DNA from: Capitulum mitella
Lineage: Eukaryota; Arthropoda; Thecostraca; Pollicipedomorpha; Pollicipedidae
Length of the DNA: 64,000 bases
NCBI GenBank assembly: GCA_030062745.1
Contig: CP099849.1
Location: forward strand, 5,378,586 to 5,442,585
Direction: 5' to 3'
Shown: in pieces, positions 34,990 through 45,403 of the stretch
Numbering within the stretch: the stretch's first letter is position 1
How the letters are laid out: every line of letters begins with the position of its first letter
Notes under the pieces: model-generated
Told to the model about the DNA's origin: nothing
Seen by the model: only the letters and a program-made list of their open reading frames with translations
Databases searched by the model: none
Program-made: the position numbers and the translations under genes

Positions 34990-35712
34990 GGAGGACAGTC
35001 AGTTCCCTAAAATAGGTCACCATGTGCGGTCCAGACAGCCTGTGAACATGAGCCACCCCCCCCCCCCAGGAGGGAATAATACTAATCTGCACAAAGAATT
35101 TAGTGTTTACACTGGAGGAAGCTCATTACTTAGGACACGGAGTGATGAGTTGTGGAGTATGGCAGAATCGGAGTATCGGAGCAGTCGGAGTATAGCAGAA
35201 ATGGTCGATGAGGAACTTCTAATTCTTCTTCGATTACGCTAAAATTTTACGCGCGCGGTTTTCTCACACGGATTAATAATCCCACCAAGGATCATTTTAA
35301 AACGAAAAGTGGACTTCGTATGGCACCCTACCCCGCCTGTATGATTGTATTTTTGTTCCAGTGAATTCCACTTCAACAAACAAAACCATATAAACTTCAA
35401 AGGCCCGCCCCGCCCAGGCCGTATTACGCTTGTCTGGAGGCTAGTAGCCAGAGTACTCTGCAAGTAAAGTACTCTGTCTCCATTCAGTAAGAAGCAGGTA
35501 TGATATGATCTGTCACATCTCATTGCAAAATGTAGACAAAATCCGGTTTGAGTCGCTGTTTGTAGGGTGGTACTTACCTACGTGAAGACTCACATTGCCC
35601 CTTCCTTCCCCCAGCGAAAAATCCTTATTCTAGTCCCTGAGTGGCATTATGGTCAGTTGCCAACTCCATCCAGTTTTTCGTTTGACGCCACCTACCCACA
35701 AGCATCCTTAGT

Positions 35713-35749
35713 AATGAAGCCTGCCTTTCCCATGAAGGCAGGCTTCATT
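35713..35749. repeat. 15-bp perfect hairpin
   Basis: Arms 35713-35727 (AATGAAGCCTGCCTT) and 35735-35749 are exact reverse complements around the loop TCCCATG. Confidence 0.8.
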
Positions 35750-36229
35750 GGAAAAAATGAAATGTGACGCAACTGTATCAGCATCAGTATCAGCCAGTAG
35801 TATAAACTGTATCAACCAGTATCCACATACGAAACGGCAGAAAATCAAACGCCAAAAGTTTGCAGTCGAACATCACGTTGTCACAGGAGCACAAATAAGA
35901 GTTCCTCGCCTCATCTGGTTCGTTAGCACCGCTGTCCGCGTACGTGCGTCTTAATATAAAAATACATCAATAGATGTGCTGGTTAAAAGCATCCCCGTCC
36001 CCACCCCTAGGGCTGGGGATTCTGGACGAATCGCCCTCCCCCCTCTAACACCTGTATCTTTTTTTAATCCGTATCGGACCAACCTGGCCCATATGGGTGA
36101 TTATAGTTCATTAATCCCACAACCAAGAAATTTTGTCCCGATTTCCTTGTTCCGTGCACGTCACTGGATTGCAGTACGTGAGATTTCTGGCGTATTCCAA
36201 GTAAATTCGCCGTACGCGTAATACGTCGT

Positions 36230-36500
36230 CTGCCGAAGTGATGTCCGTGTAGTAATCGGTTTACCGTAAGCGTAGTAATCGTTTTGCCTTACGTGTGGTT
36301 TGTTGTGTGTACCAAATGCCTTACGTGAATTTGGTAAACCAGTACGACCGGTTTACCAAACGCGTACTGGTCAGTTTGCCGTGGCTACAGTGATCGGTTT
36401 GCGGTAGACGTAGTAATCGGTTTGCTGTGAGCGTAGTGATCCGTTTGCCGTACGCGAAGTGATCGGTTTGTAGTAGGTAGTCATCGGTTTGCCATGTTCT
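36230..36500. repeat. 23-bp tandem repeat
   Basis: About ten degenerate copies of a unit like CGTAGTAATCGGTTTGCCGTA, ending about 150 bp before a TATA box. Confidence 0.75.
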
Positions 36501-36644
36501 GGCTTCACCTAACCGAACCATAAAGGTTCGGTTACGTGAGCTGGCAGCTGGTTGGATTATGTCAGATTAACTTAGGATGACTTACGTTTATCTAGAAGCA
36601 TTGACGTGCACGTGCCGCATGACCATGACCGTGCGGCAAAAACG

Positions 36645-36655
36645 TATAAAAAAGG
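36645..36655 (+). promoter_or_regulatory. TATA box candidate
   Basis: TATAAAAAAGG lies 47 bases upstream of the ATG of a 70-codon ORF, in a GC-rich context. This would place a start site at about 36675-36680. Confidence 0.4.
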
Positions 36656-36691
36656 CGGCAAAACGGCCGTCGGAGACTGCCACTCATTTGT

Positions 36692-36904
36692 ATGGCGCCA
36701 TACATTTCCAGGATTTATCTTGACCTGTGGCGCCATCTACGTCAACAAATGAAGCTAGTGGATGTAGGCTATGGAATGCCATTCCCACCACCGAACTACA
36801 TCCACTGGTTTTCGAATAAGATATCAAACTACATAGTTTGGAATTTGGGACCAACTAACGTCATCACGAGGCCCGACACCAGAGACAAACTGGGATTTGA
36901 TTAA
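36692..36904 (+). CDS. Small uncharacterised ORF downstream of a TATA box
   Basis: 70 codons starting at the first ATG after the TATA box (MAPYISRIYLDLWRHLRQQM...). It has no signal peptide and no domain I recognise. The evidence is positional only; the frame could also be the first exon of a longer gene or chance. Confidence 0.25.
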   Translation: MAPYISRIYLDLWRHLRQQMKLVDVGYGMPFPPPNYIHWFSNKISNYIVWNLGPTNVITRPDTRDKLGFD

Positions 36905-39177
36905 AGAGCCTATTTACTCAGACGATCTACGACCTGAACGAATGTACCATTAAACTATTTTCCAAAGAGAAGAAAACAACCTATGCTCATATTATAATCC
37001 ACACACAACTCTCAAATTAATGAGACACTACCACTGAATTGTCCCAAGGTAAAATAAACAGACTAACTTTTCACGTTCTCATTCATTCCTTGCTTTGCGT
37101 ATTTTGCTGTAATATGAACACAGGTTCTTTTTCACTTTCCAGTTCTACTAATGATGAAAAATCTGATATTCAGTCACTGAAACTATTTTTCTTGTTTTAG
37201 CACTGCTCTGATTCTCTCTGGCATTGCCCTTTTGCAACAAACATGCATGGGTGGAACTTTGGGGATCAGGGCCCCCTCTCCAATAATTCGGGATTTTTAA
37301 CATTAGATCTATGATGGTGCACATATTGAATGGCCTCAAAAACATCAAAATTAGTTAACATTAGTGGTTTTCCTCCCCCTGAATCATTTCTCCAGAGCTC
37401 CCCTGCTTATATGGGCCTGGTGACTACACACATTTTACAGATTTAAAATTTAGATTCACATGACAAAGAATTTTTTGAGCCTATCATTTTCTCCTAAACT
37501 GGGACTTGGCCTACCCTGCATTCATGACAACTGTCTTTGTGGCAGAAAACTGCTTTTGTGATGAGGCTGTTGCATTTACTCACACCAGGTTACTGTGGTT
37601 TCTCCTTTTTAAATGGCCCTGCCATGTGATACATTAGTCCATGGTAGCCCCAGCTCACAACACAGAGAACACATCAATTAATTTCATCAGAAATACTTAC
37701 ATCATAAGATCATCCTCATATTCCATTTCTTTAAAGTTGGTTTCTGCACAGCAGCATTGTGAATCCCTTGATCCACAACAAAAGCTTTCACAGAATTCCA
37801 GTGCACTTTTCCATGTTCACTTCCATTCCAGTTCCATCCCAAGCATCAGACATAAAGCAGACTGTCATAGTTTCAGCTACTATTCATTGTCTTGATTGAT
37901 CTTCTGTGAGAACTTAATTGAGATGCACATTTATCTCCTCCCATTGGTAATATGCCCTGAAAACATGTGATTACCATTTTCAAACACTATGTAAAATTTG
38001 GTGGTAAACAGATGCAACATATGAAAGCTTTCCTTTTGATTACATGGCTCATTTCAAAAATAATAAATTAATATGATGATCAATGTTTATAACATTTCTT
38101 ATGAAATTTTAAGGAACAGTTTCCTCAGCAACCACATTTATCCATATATGGTATTGTGCGTAAAGAAAAGGTACATATAATTACACAATGTAATTGGCAA
38201 TGTGATATGCAGTGGACTGGCTACTGGTGGAAGCATGAGAAAATGAACTTGTCACATGCAATCTGGGGTGTTACTTTGTATTCTTTTGAGGGGGTCCTGG
38301 CCCACCCAATGTTGATTTGTACCCTTCCATTGTTGGTCTGGGCCCCTCCAATGTTTTCTGCCAGTTTTAAAGAGAATTGGGCAAGTCACAAAAGAAATGG
38401 CTGCAATCGATAACAGACATGAAGAAAGTATGGCATATGGCATAAAGTGATGTATCTATCTCATATATAATATATGTATATATATATGCATAGGATATAC
38501 ATTTTTCATTTGAAAAATAGTGACAAAACACTAAAATTCCCACTGATCAAAATAAAGCAGGCTAAATCTCTTGAGAAACCCACACTTGGGGGGAAGTTCG
38601 GTTGTCAGGCCGACAGTTCGGCCCACATCAGTTGCAGAAATTGATGCCCCTGCATGCAATGGTACCTGTAGGAACGTCTCAGAAAGTAGGGGCGCCAAAG
38701 CCAATTTCAGAGTCGATTCTTTCCATGCATCGCTACCGGGTTAATGTTCCACATTCTCGAGAAGCGGATGCAACAAAGCGCGTCCCCTCTTCATACACCT
38801 GTGCATGCAATATATGTCGGTGAAACTGTGAATTCTGTACACTTCAAGGTTTTTAACCTTAAACATTTTTTTCTAAATCTATGGACCAGGTAGAACCATT
38901 CCTTCTTCTATTTAACTAAACGAAGCCCTGCCCCATACACTCATGCCACTGCCACATTATGATTCAGTTCATTCGTGTTTGCATGGTTTATCGCCCACAG
39001 TACATTGCTACATTACGCTGTCACTTCATGGTATATGGCTATGTCCTCACCGATCGCTCACCATGCGCAGCGTCAAGGCTAAGGTTAACTGCGATTGTAG
39101 TTCTCGGTTACGCCACCAGGGAAGTATTGGTTCTCTTTCTCACCGCCAGAGTGGGCATATGAAAACACTGACATTGG
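36905..39177. other. AT-rich, CpG-poor intergenic stretch
   Basis: About 37000-38560 has very few CpG dinucleotides compared with its surroundings and no supported ORF. A short AT microsatellite lies at about 38460-38485. Confidence 0.45.
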
Positions 39178-39376
39178 TTCGGATCGAGAATCAATGGCAA
39201 TCGCTAAGGATTACCGTTGGGCCCTCGGTTCGATCCCCCGATCATGCACAGAAACTGACACCACTCGGATCGATCAGTTCGGATCGGGAATCAATGGCAA
39301 TCGCTAAGGATTACCGTTGGGCCGTCGGTCCGACCCCCTCTGATCATGCACAGAAACCGACACCACTGGCCAGAGC
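39178..39376. repeat. Two tandem ~100-bp copies
   Basis: 39178-39277 and 39278-39376 are near identical (GGATCG(A/G)GAATCAATGGC at 39181 and 39281). A tRNA-like B-box GGTTCGATCC occurs in the first copy but no stem pairs around it. Confidence 0.85.
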
Positions 39377-39594
39377 AGCTGCACGTTATTTCGACATGAA
39401 CCATGGCAATGCAATAAAAGCTAGAGATATGGAAAATTAGCCGTGTATAAAACTAATGATCGCTGACTGTCTAACCGACCGTAAGCGACCGGTCTGCCAC
39501 TCCAAATTACTCACAGAATTGCAGCTTCACTGCATAAGCACCGAATAGTTCAAAAATTATCTCACGGGTCATACTCAGGGTGTGAGCTTTACAG

Positions 39595-39873
39595 ATGCTT
39601 CCAACAACGGATTTCGGCTCCGCGAGCCATGAAGCAGGGTCCCAGGGTTCGTCCCTGGGACCCCTGTTGTTTACTGTTTTTGTTAATGACCTCAGCCTGC
39701 ATGCCCCCGGTGCTTTTGTGGTGCAATACGCCGACGACACTCAGGTTCTAGTCACTGGCTCGAAATCTGCGTTTTCTTCTCTTGTTTCTGACCTTCAGAC
39801 CGCGTTGGCCTCATTAGACAAGTATTTTTGATCAAATGGTCTTAAGGTCAACGAATCGAAATTCGAGGTTGTC
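39595..39873 (+). pseudogene. Non-LTR reverse transcriptase fragment
   Basis: The frame reads GSSLGPLLFTVFVNDL followed by VVQYADDTQVLV, the catalytic FADD/YADD block of non-LTR (LINE) reverse transcriptases, then SDLQTALASLDKYF, a stop, and NGLKVNESKFEVV. It ends abruptly where the 308-bp repeat starts. Both ends are missing. It may be the same family as the C-terminal relic at 62.6-63.3 kb. Confidence 0.85.
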
Positions 39874-40181
39874 CGTTAGGGACCGATGGTTTGAAGGACC
39901 ATTTGCTGGATATTGTAGATTTGTCGTCATATCATGTAATTTCTTCAACAGCTAGCCAACTATTACACGCAGATTTGTCGTACCTTTCATTCAGCGTCTG
40001 ATTCACCTCAATTCGTTCAGTACATGCCTCGCAAGGAGCCAACAAAGTTCAAACATTAGTAGACTTCTGAGCGATCATGAGTGGAAGATATTCGTAATGT
40101 ACGAATTTTCGTCTGCCTTTACGTGCAGACGGGCTTCTGCGTTTCTGGCGCGCGTGCGACATTTGCTGCAGCTGTGCGTTT
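39874..40181. repeat. 308-bp direct repeat, copy 1
   Basis: Matches 57411-57718 over 308 bases without indels and with under about 5% substitutions. It starts CGTTAGGGACCG at both places. The assembly gap begins where this copy stops. Confidence 0.95.
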
Positions 40182-40681
40182 NNNNNNNNNNNNNNNNNNN
40201 NNNNNNNNNNNNNNNNNNNNNNNNNNNNNNNNNNNNNNNNNNNNNNNNNNNNNNNNNNNNNNNNNNNNNNNNNNNNNNNNNNNNNNNNNNNNNNNNNNNN
40301 NNNNNNNNNNNNNNNNNNNNNNNNNNNNNNNNNNNNNNNNNNNNNNNNNNNNNNNNNNNNNNNNNNNNNNNNNNNNNNNNNNNNNNNNNNNNNNNNNNNN
40401 NNNNNNNNNNNNNNNNNNNNNNNNNNNNNNNNNNNNNNNNNNNNNNNNNNNNNNNNNNNNNNNNNNNNNNNNNNNNNNNNNNNNNNNNNNNNNNNNNNNN
40501 NNNNNNNNNNNNNNNNNNNNNNNNNNNNNNNNNNNNNNNNNNNNNNNNNNNNNNNNNNNNNNNNNNNNNNNNNNNNNNNNNNNNNNNNNNNNNNNNNNNN
40601 NNNNNNNNNNNNNNNNNNNNNNNNNNNNNNNNNNNNNNNNNNNNNNNNNNNNNNNNNNNNNNNNNNNNNNNNNNNNNNNNN
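40182..40681. other. Assembly gap (500 N)
   Basis: Exactly 500 N, a conventional scaffold-gap size, so the true length is unknown. Confidence 0.98.
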
Positions 40682-40893
40682 CTGACCTGATAGCGACCTA
40701 AGCTTGAACGGGAATACAAAACACTGTGTTGAGTTGCATATATTCCCGATTTTCTCTTAAAAATTAGCGTCAAAAATATTTATTTAAAATCAGAATTTGT
40801 ATTTATACCTTAAATGAATCATGTGAAGTGACCTGAGAAGTGACAGGCAGACAATACATACAATATATGATATATATACATACATGCATGTCA

Positions 40894-40897
<4 letters not shown>

Positions 40898-40962
<65 letters not shown>

Positions 40963-40984
40963 AGAGAGAGAGAGAGAGAGAGAG
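40898..40984. repeat. (TA)n followed by (GA)n microsatellite
   Basis: About 31 TA units (40898-40959) pass directly into about 12 GA units. Further TA tracts lie at 41038-41070 and 41125-41166. Confidence 0.95.
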
Positions 40985-41121
40985 GAGACTACAGGTCACT
41001 TCTGAGGCCATTTCATGGGGAGAATTAAAATTTTGATTATATATATATATATAACACATATATATATATACATAAAGTTGTGTGATAGGTTTTTATTTCC
41101 GTCTTAAAAACTTATGATATG

Positions 41122-41171
<50 letters not shown>

Positions 41172-41199
41172 CTTACTGTAGAATTTTTTTTAAAAAATC

Positions 41200-42504
41200 A
41201 CGATCAGATTTAGCGCTCTTCCGGAACCATTTTGGCGCTCCCACAATGCTGTTTTGGCGCTCTTAAAAATCGAGTCCCGCCTGACATCCTAGATCCACCG
41301 CTGTTGTCAATATTTCATCAGTCGGCGCAAACTGCACTTTCAGAACGGTACTAACCAGACCTGGTATGAGGTCTTGAAAACTTTTACTAAATACACCTGT
41401 TCGTTGTATTTAGCGAAACTCTCTGAGCTTTCCATAGTGTTTGGATAGCAACTGACTCGTGGGGTCTTCATATCCATATTCACCCACCTAATTTTTTGGT
41501 GGGGCCGTGACACAATCATCTGTTCGTGTCTTGGCTCCTAGACAGGCAAGCTGGGCAATGTAAAGTGTCCAAAATTAGTCCATTTCGTTCCGCGTATCAC
41601 CTTAGGGCTCTGGTTAAAATTTTCCAAACCTGATAGGGCCGCCGCTCGGCCTGTCCAATGGATTCCTGCAAACACCTATGTCCATGCCTAAACTCGCCCA
41701 AGATTTCTCAGTATATTCACATAGCCAAGCCTGCGCGGGTGCCAAAGTTGCGGTCGCCCGCGTGTCAGCCGCTCCGTCGTCTTCGTCCACCATTTGACGA
41801 ACTCTCCTTTCGCGAGCGCTGTAAGGCTGTATAAAAAATACGTGCGACACCGCAGCACGTGACCGGCCGACCGTCGATCGGATCGTCGGGTGGGCGGGGC
41901 CAGGGCTCGCCGCCCTCTGTCATTGGTGCAGCTGTGATATGTTGGGGCGCCGGAGGCCGGCGACCTCTGCGCCGAGTCCGTCGCGTCCCGCCCACAGCGA
42001 CACGCACGACCGGCAACCGACACTCGAACGCGAGCTCGCAGCCGCGCCGTCACTGTCACGCGCACAGGCACCAGCGGACACATTCTGACATCGAGTGCGA
42101 GTTATAGAACAACGTATGTCGGCGTTTGGTGCTGAACGTCTATGGCAGGGGTGGTTCAACTATGCACGGCACGTGCCACGGTGCTCACCGATTCGCCACA
42201 GCGCCATGAAAACTCGTCGCATCGTCGTCTCCGTCGCGCCCGATCCCTATTGCTCATGCGAACTTGTCCGTCTGCCCTCGACCGCGACCGCCCGAAGGTG
42301 ACCACGTTGGCGCGGGACCTCGAGACACAGACCTGCCCTGAGGCGATCCTCGGCCGCCTCTCGCCTCCCAGATGTCCCGCAAACCTCATCTCCAAGCCGT
42401 CAGGCCCGCGAAGAGGCGACGTCACGCCGTCAGCGTGACGGCCGGCCCGTGACGGGCACGTAACGTCACTGCGAGTGACGCCGGGCCGCGGCGGTGGCCG
42501 AGGC
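41200..42504. other. 3' flank of the LamG gene; GC-rich block
   Basis: 41770-42120 and 42200-42480 are GC- and CpG-rich with overlapping short ORFs on both strands but no recognisable protein. A TATAAAAAATA motif lies at 41831 on the + strand. No poly(A) signal for the minus-strand gene was identified. Confidence 0.4.
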
Positions 42505-42650
42505 TCATAGGCAGTAGCCGACGTTGCGCCCGTCGTCGGACGATGTCAGGTCCATCACGTGGTCGGGCGCCACGATCACTTCGGCCACGCAGCCGTCCAG
42601 ACCGGCCGCGTAGTGGCCGTGGGTGGTGTACTTCAGCTCACTGGCGCCGC
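42505..42650 (-). CDS. LamG gene terminal exon
   Basis: Acceptor CCCTCGACAG; 146 nt in phase 1, stop TGA at 42507-42505. It encodes GASELKYTTHGHYAAGLDG, CVAEVIVAPDHVMDL and a C-terminal YCL. It is 3.1 kb from the previous exon because the intron holds a Penelope-like insertion. Confidence 0.85.
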
Positions 42651-45351
42651 CTGTCGAGGGGCAGGCCAACCACGCACGGTCAGACGGCAGTCGGCCGGGA
42701 TGCAGGAAATTCCACGGGCTTGGGAAAGTGTCGAGTTCTCAAGTGATCAACTGTTTTGTGTAAAGGAAACACGCCCAGGCGTCAATATCGAGCTTCTGAA
42801 ATACTTTACGCAAACGCGACTTTACAGAGTACAGACACACACTGCGAGCTAACCATTGCTTATCAACGATATACAAAACGCCCAATAAATTCGCGAACAT
42901 ATTGTTGACAAAATGTTGCGACAAGTCCACACCAATAAACCACACCATCGTTAAGCTATTCAGTTATTCAATCATAGTGGGTGGTACTGAGTTAGGAGTG
43001 TTTCAACACGCACAGCACAGCAGGAACATAGTCGGGATTTCTCCGAGGAAAGGGCCAAGACGAAACTAACCCCGGCTCAAAACTGAAAACTTCCTAGGAT
43101 TTCTGCCACTTTATTTTCGAGTTCCGAAAATTTACTCTTGTTTTTTTTTGTATATAGTAAGCGCTACATTTTCAGCCCCAAGAAGGGTTATGGCCCCCTT
43201 GGCTCCCCTGGCTACGCTCCTATAGCAGGGGCGGATCCAGCGATTCTGTTTTTGGGGGGGGGGGGTAAACCAGAGTTTCCACGGTCTATATGGTAGGTCA
43301 GCGAAGTCGTTGACCCGGGGGAGGAGGGGTGGAAGACGCTGGCCGTGGGTTCGGAATGTACTTCAGCGGCTGACTATGAATGGTAAGCCATCGACAGGGA
43401 GGAGGGCGGGGGGGAGGGGGAAGGTTCGCCATAGGTTGGATTCAGAGTTCCAACAACTTCAGACTGAAAAAAGAAATACAAATAGCTTTATGCTCATAAT
43501 AAAGAAATGTATATATTTTTTGAGAAGTGTTTATACATATAAAGAAATGTATATGTATCTATCGAGAAAAATGCATATCTATTTCGTCCGTGGACCTACC
43601 CCAGTACACACACAAGCAAACATTCAATTCAAATCACAACATCGTACATATGAAAAGTATCACACAGTGTTCTCGGACAGCCCTATTTCAAGGAGCTCCA
43701 TCACAAAGAAACTGCTGTCATCTGGTAGTTCTGATGCTCTGATCGTTGAGGAGACTTTCCTTGAAAGAATGTCCTCTATGAACGGAAGACTGATCTACGT
43801 AGCGTCCGTAGTTCTGAGTCGTAGATGGATATGAGATGTCTGTGTAGACTGTCTGATGCATGTTTTGACGCGATACTTACACTGCTGAATCATCCTGTGT
43901 GGACAACCGTTTGATGTAAAGAGGCAGTCGATTTTGGCCAATCCCCGTGTTGCAGCTGGTTCGTCGGTTGCAAGATGTTTCGCTCTCAACAGCTGTGCGT
44001 AGGGCACTGATTTTTTGGCTTTCATTGGGTGGGCTAATGTGAACTGTAAGATGACGGACACCGACATAGGCTTGATATAGAGTTCGGTGGTGCATTTCCC
44101 GGTCTCTTGGACGGTGAGTGGAGTGTCCAGGAAGGGAATTTGGCTGGTGTTGGAATAGTCCGTTCTTTCAATGGAGAATTTGAGCGCATAGTGGAAGCTG
44201 TTGATAAATTCGAAATAGCGATCCAAAGACCCAAAGACCCAGGAGTCCAAACCCCTGGAATATTGCCTACGTACCGCAAGTAGGTGATCAGTTGGGCACG
44301 CTCGGACGTAAGTATCATCGTTTCTGTCGCGTTCATGAAGACAGTTGCCAGCGGTAGGGCAATACGGCTACCCATAGCTATTCCCTCTGCCTATATATGT
44401 TAATGCTGACTAAACCGGACGCAGTTAGTGAGGCAGTACAGCAACAGTTTTTCGAGATCGTTGAGAGTGAGCCCAAATGTGTCCATTTTGTCGTGGCGTC
44501 TTTTGATGAGGTCGATCGTGGCGGATATTGCTTTAGTGGCGGGGACGTTACCGCAGAGGTTTGCTACGTTCATCGTGAATGCTATGGCTCCAGCAGGCAC
44601 ACCTTCGGGGAACTGTGTACGAAGACGATCTAAATAATCGTACGTGTTCTTGAGGTGAGCTGGTACAAACGCTAGAAGTGAGATATTACTCACTTTAGAA
44701 ACCGCGATAGCGGCTGAGAGGACAGCGATAGCGATAGAAACCACGACAGCGATAACGATCGCCAGGCTGGGAAAAGGCCATGCAATTCTTGCGTAGCGGG
44801 TTTGGTGGGAAAGTGTCACATGAAAAATGTTCTGCACATTATCACTTGCCAATTATGTGAAAGAGTTACGAACACCTACATGGGCAAGACGAAACGTAGG
44901 GTTAGGAAGCGTTTTAACGAACATATCCAAGGTGCCAAAAACAAAGCAAAAAAGCCCGTCTGACGACCATTTCACTAACGCACATTGTACTGAAACTGTT
45001 GATGCAAACTCTTCGAAGTATCCATCCCCCAAGTTTGCAAAGATGTCGCCAAATTAGAAGTTGCTAAATCTATTCAAATAAGAAACCTCAAACGTACCCT
45101 GAACACCATGACTTCCTCCAGGAACCTTTTAAGGTCTGTCCCATATGACAACGTTTAGTATTTCTTGGTTGGTTATTGGGGCTTAGGGGCGCACCGACTG
45201 CAGGGTCATTCGGCGCCCATTAGTATTTCTTTCTAACAGAGTTCCTTGAAATAGCACTGTCCGAGAACATTGCGTGATACTTTTTCAAATGTACGACGTT
45301 GTGATTTGAATTGAATGTTTGCTTGTGTGTGTACTGAGGAAGGCGCACGGC

Positions 45352-45403
<52 letters not shown>

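Noticed and set aside
39220..39240. GGTTCGATCC B-box, possible tRNA or tRNA-derived SINE
   Set aside because: No T-stem or acceptor stem pairs around it, and the second tandem copy has lost the motif.
40075..40773. 200-codon ORFs spanning the N run
   Set aside because: They consist almost entirely of unknown bases.
41831..41842. TATAAAAAATA on the + strand as a promoter
   Set aside because: No convincing ORF or exon follows within 500 bp on that strand.
43205..43265. CAGGGGCGGATCCAG motif next to a G run, with similar text at 29341
   Set aside because: It resembles MITE ends seen in other genomes, but the second end and target duplication could not be found.
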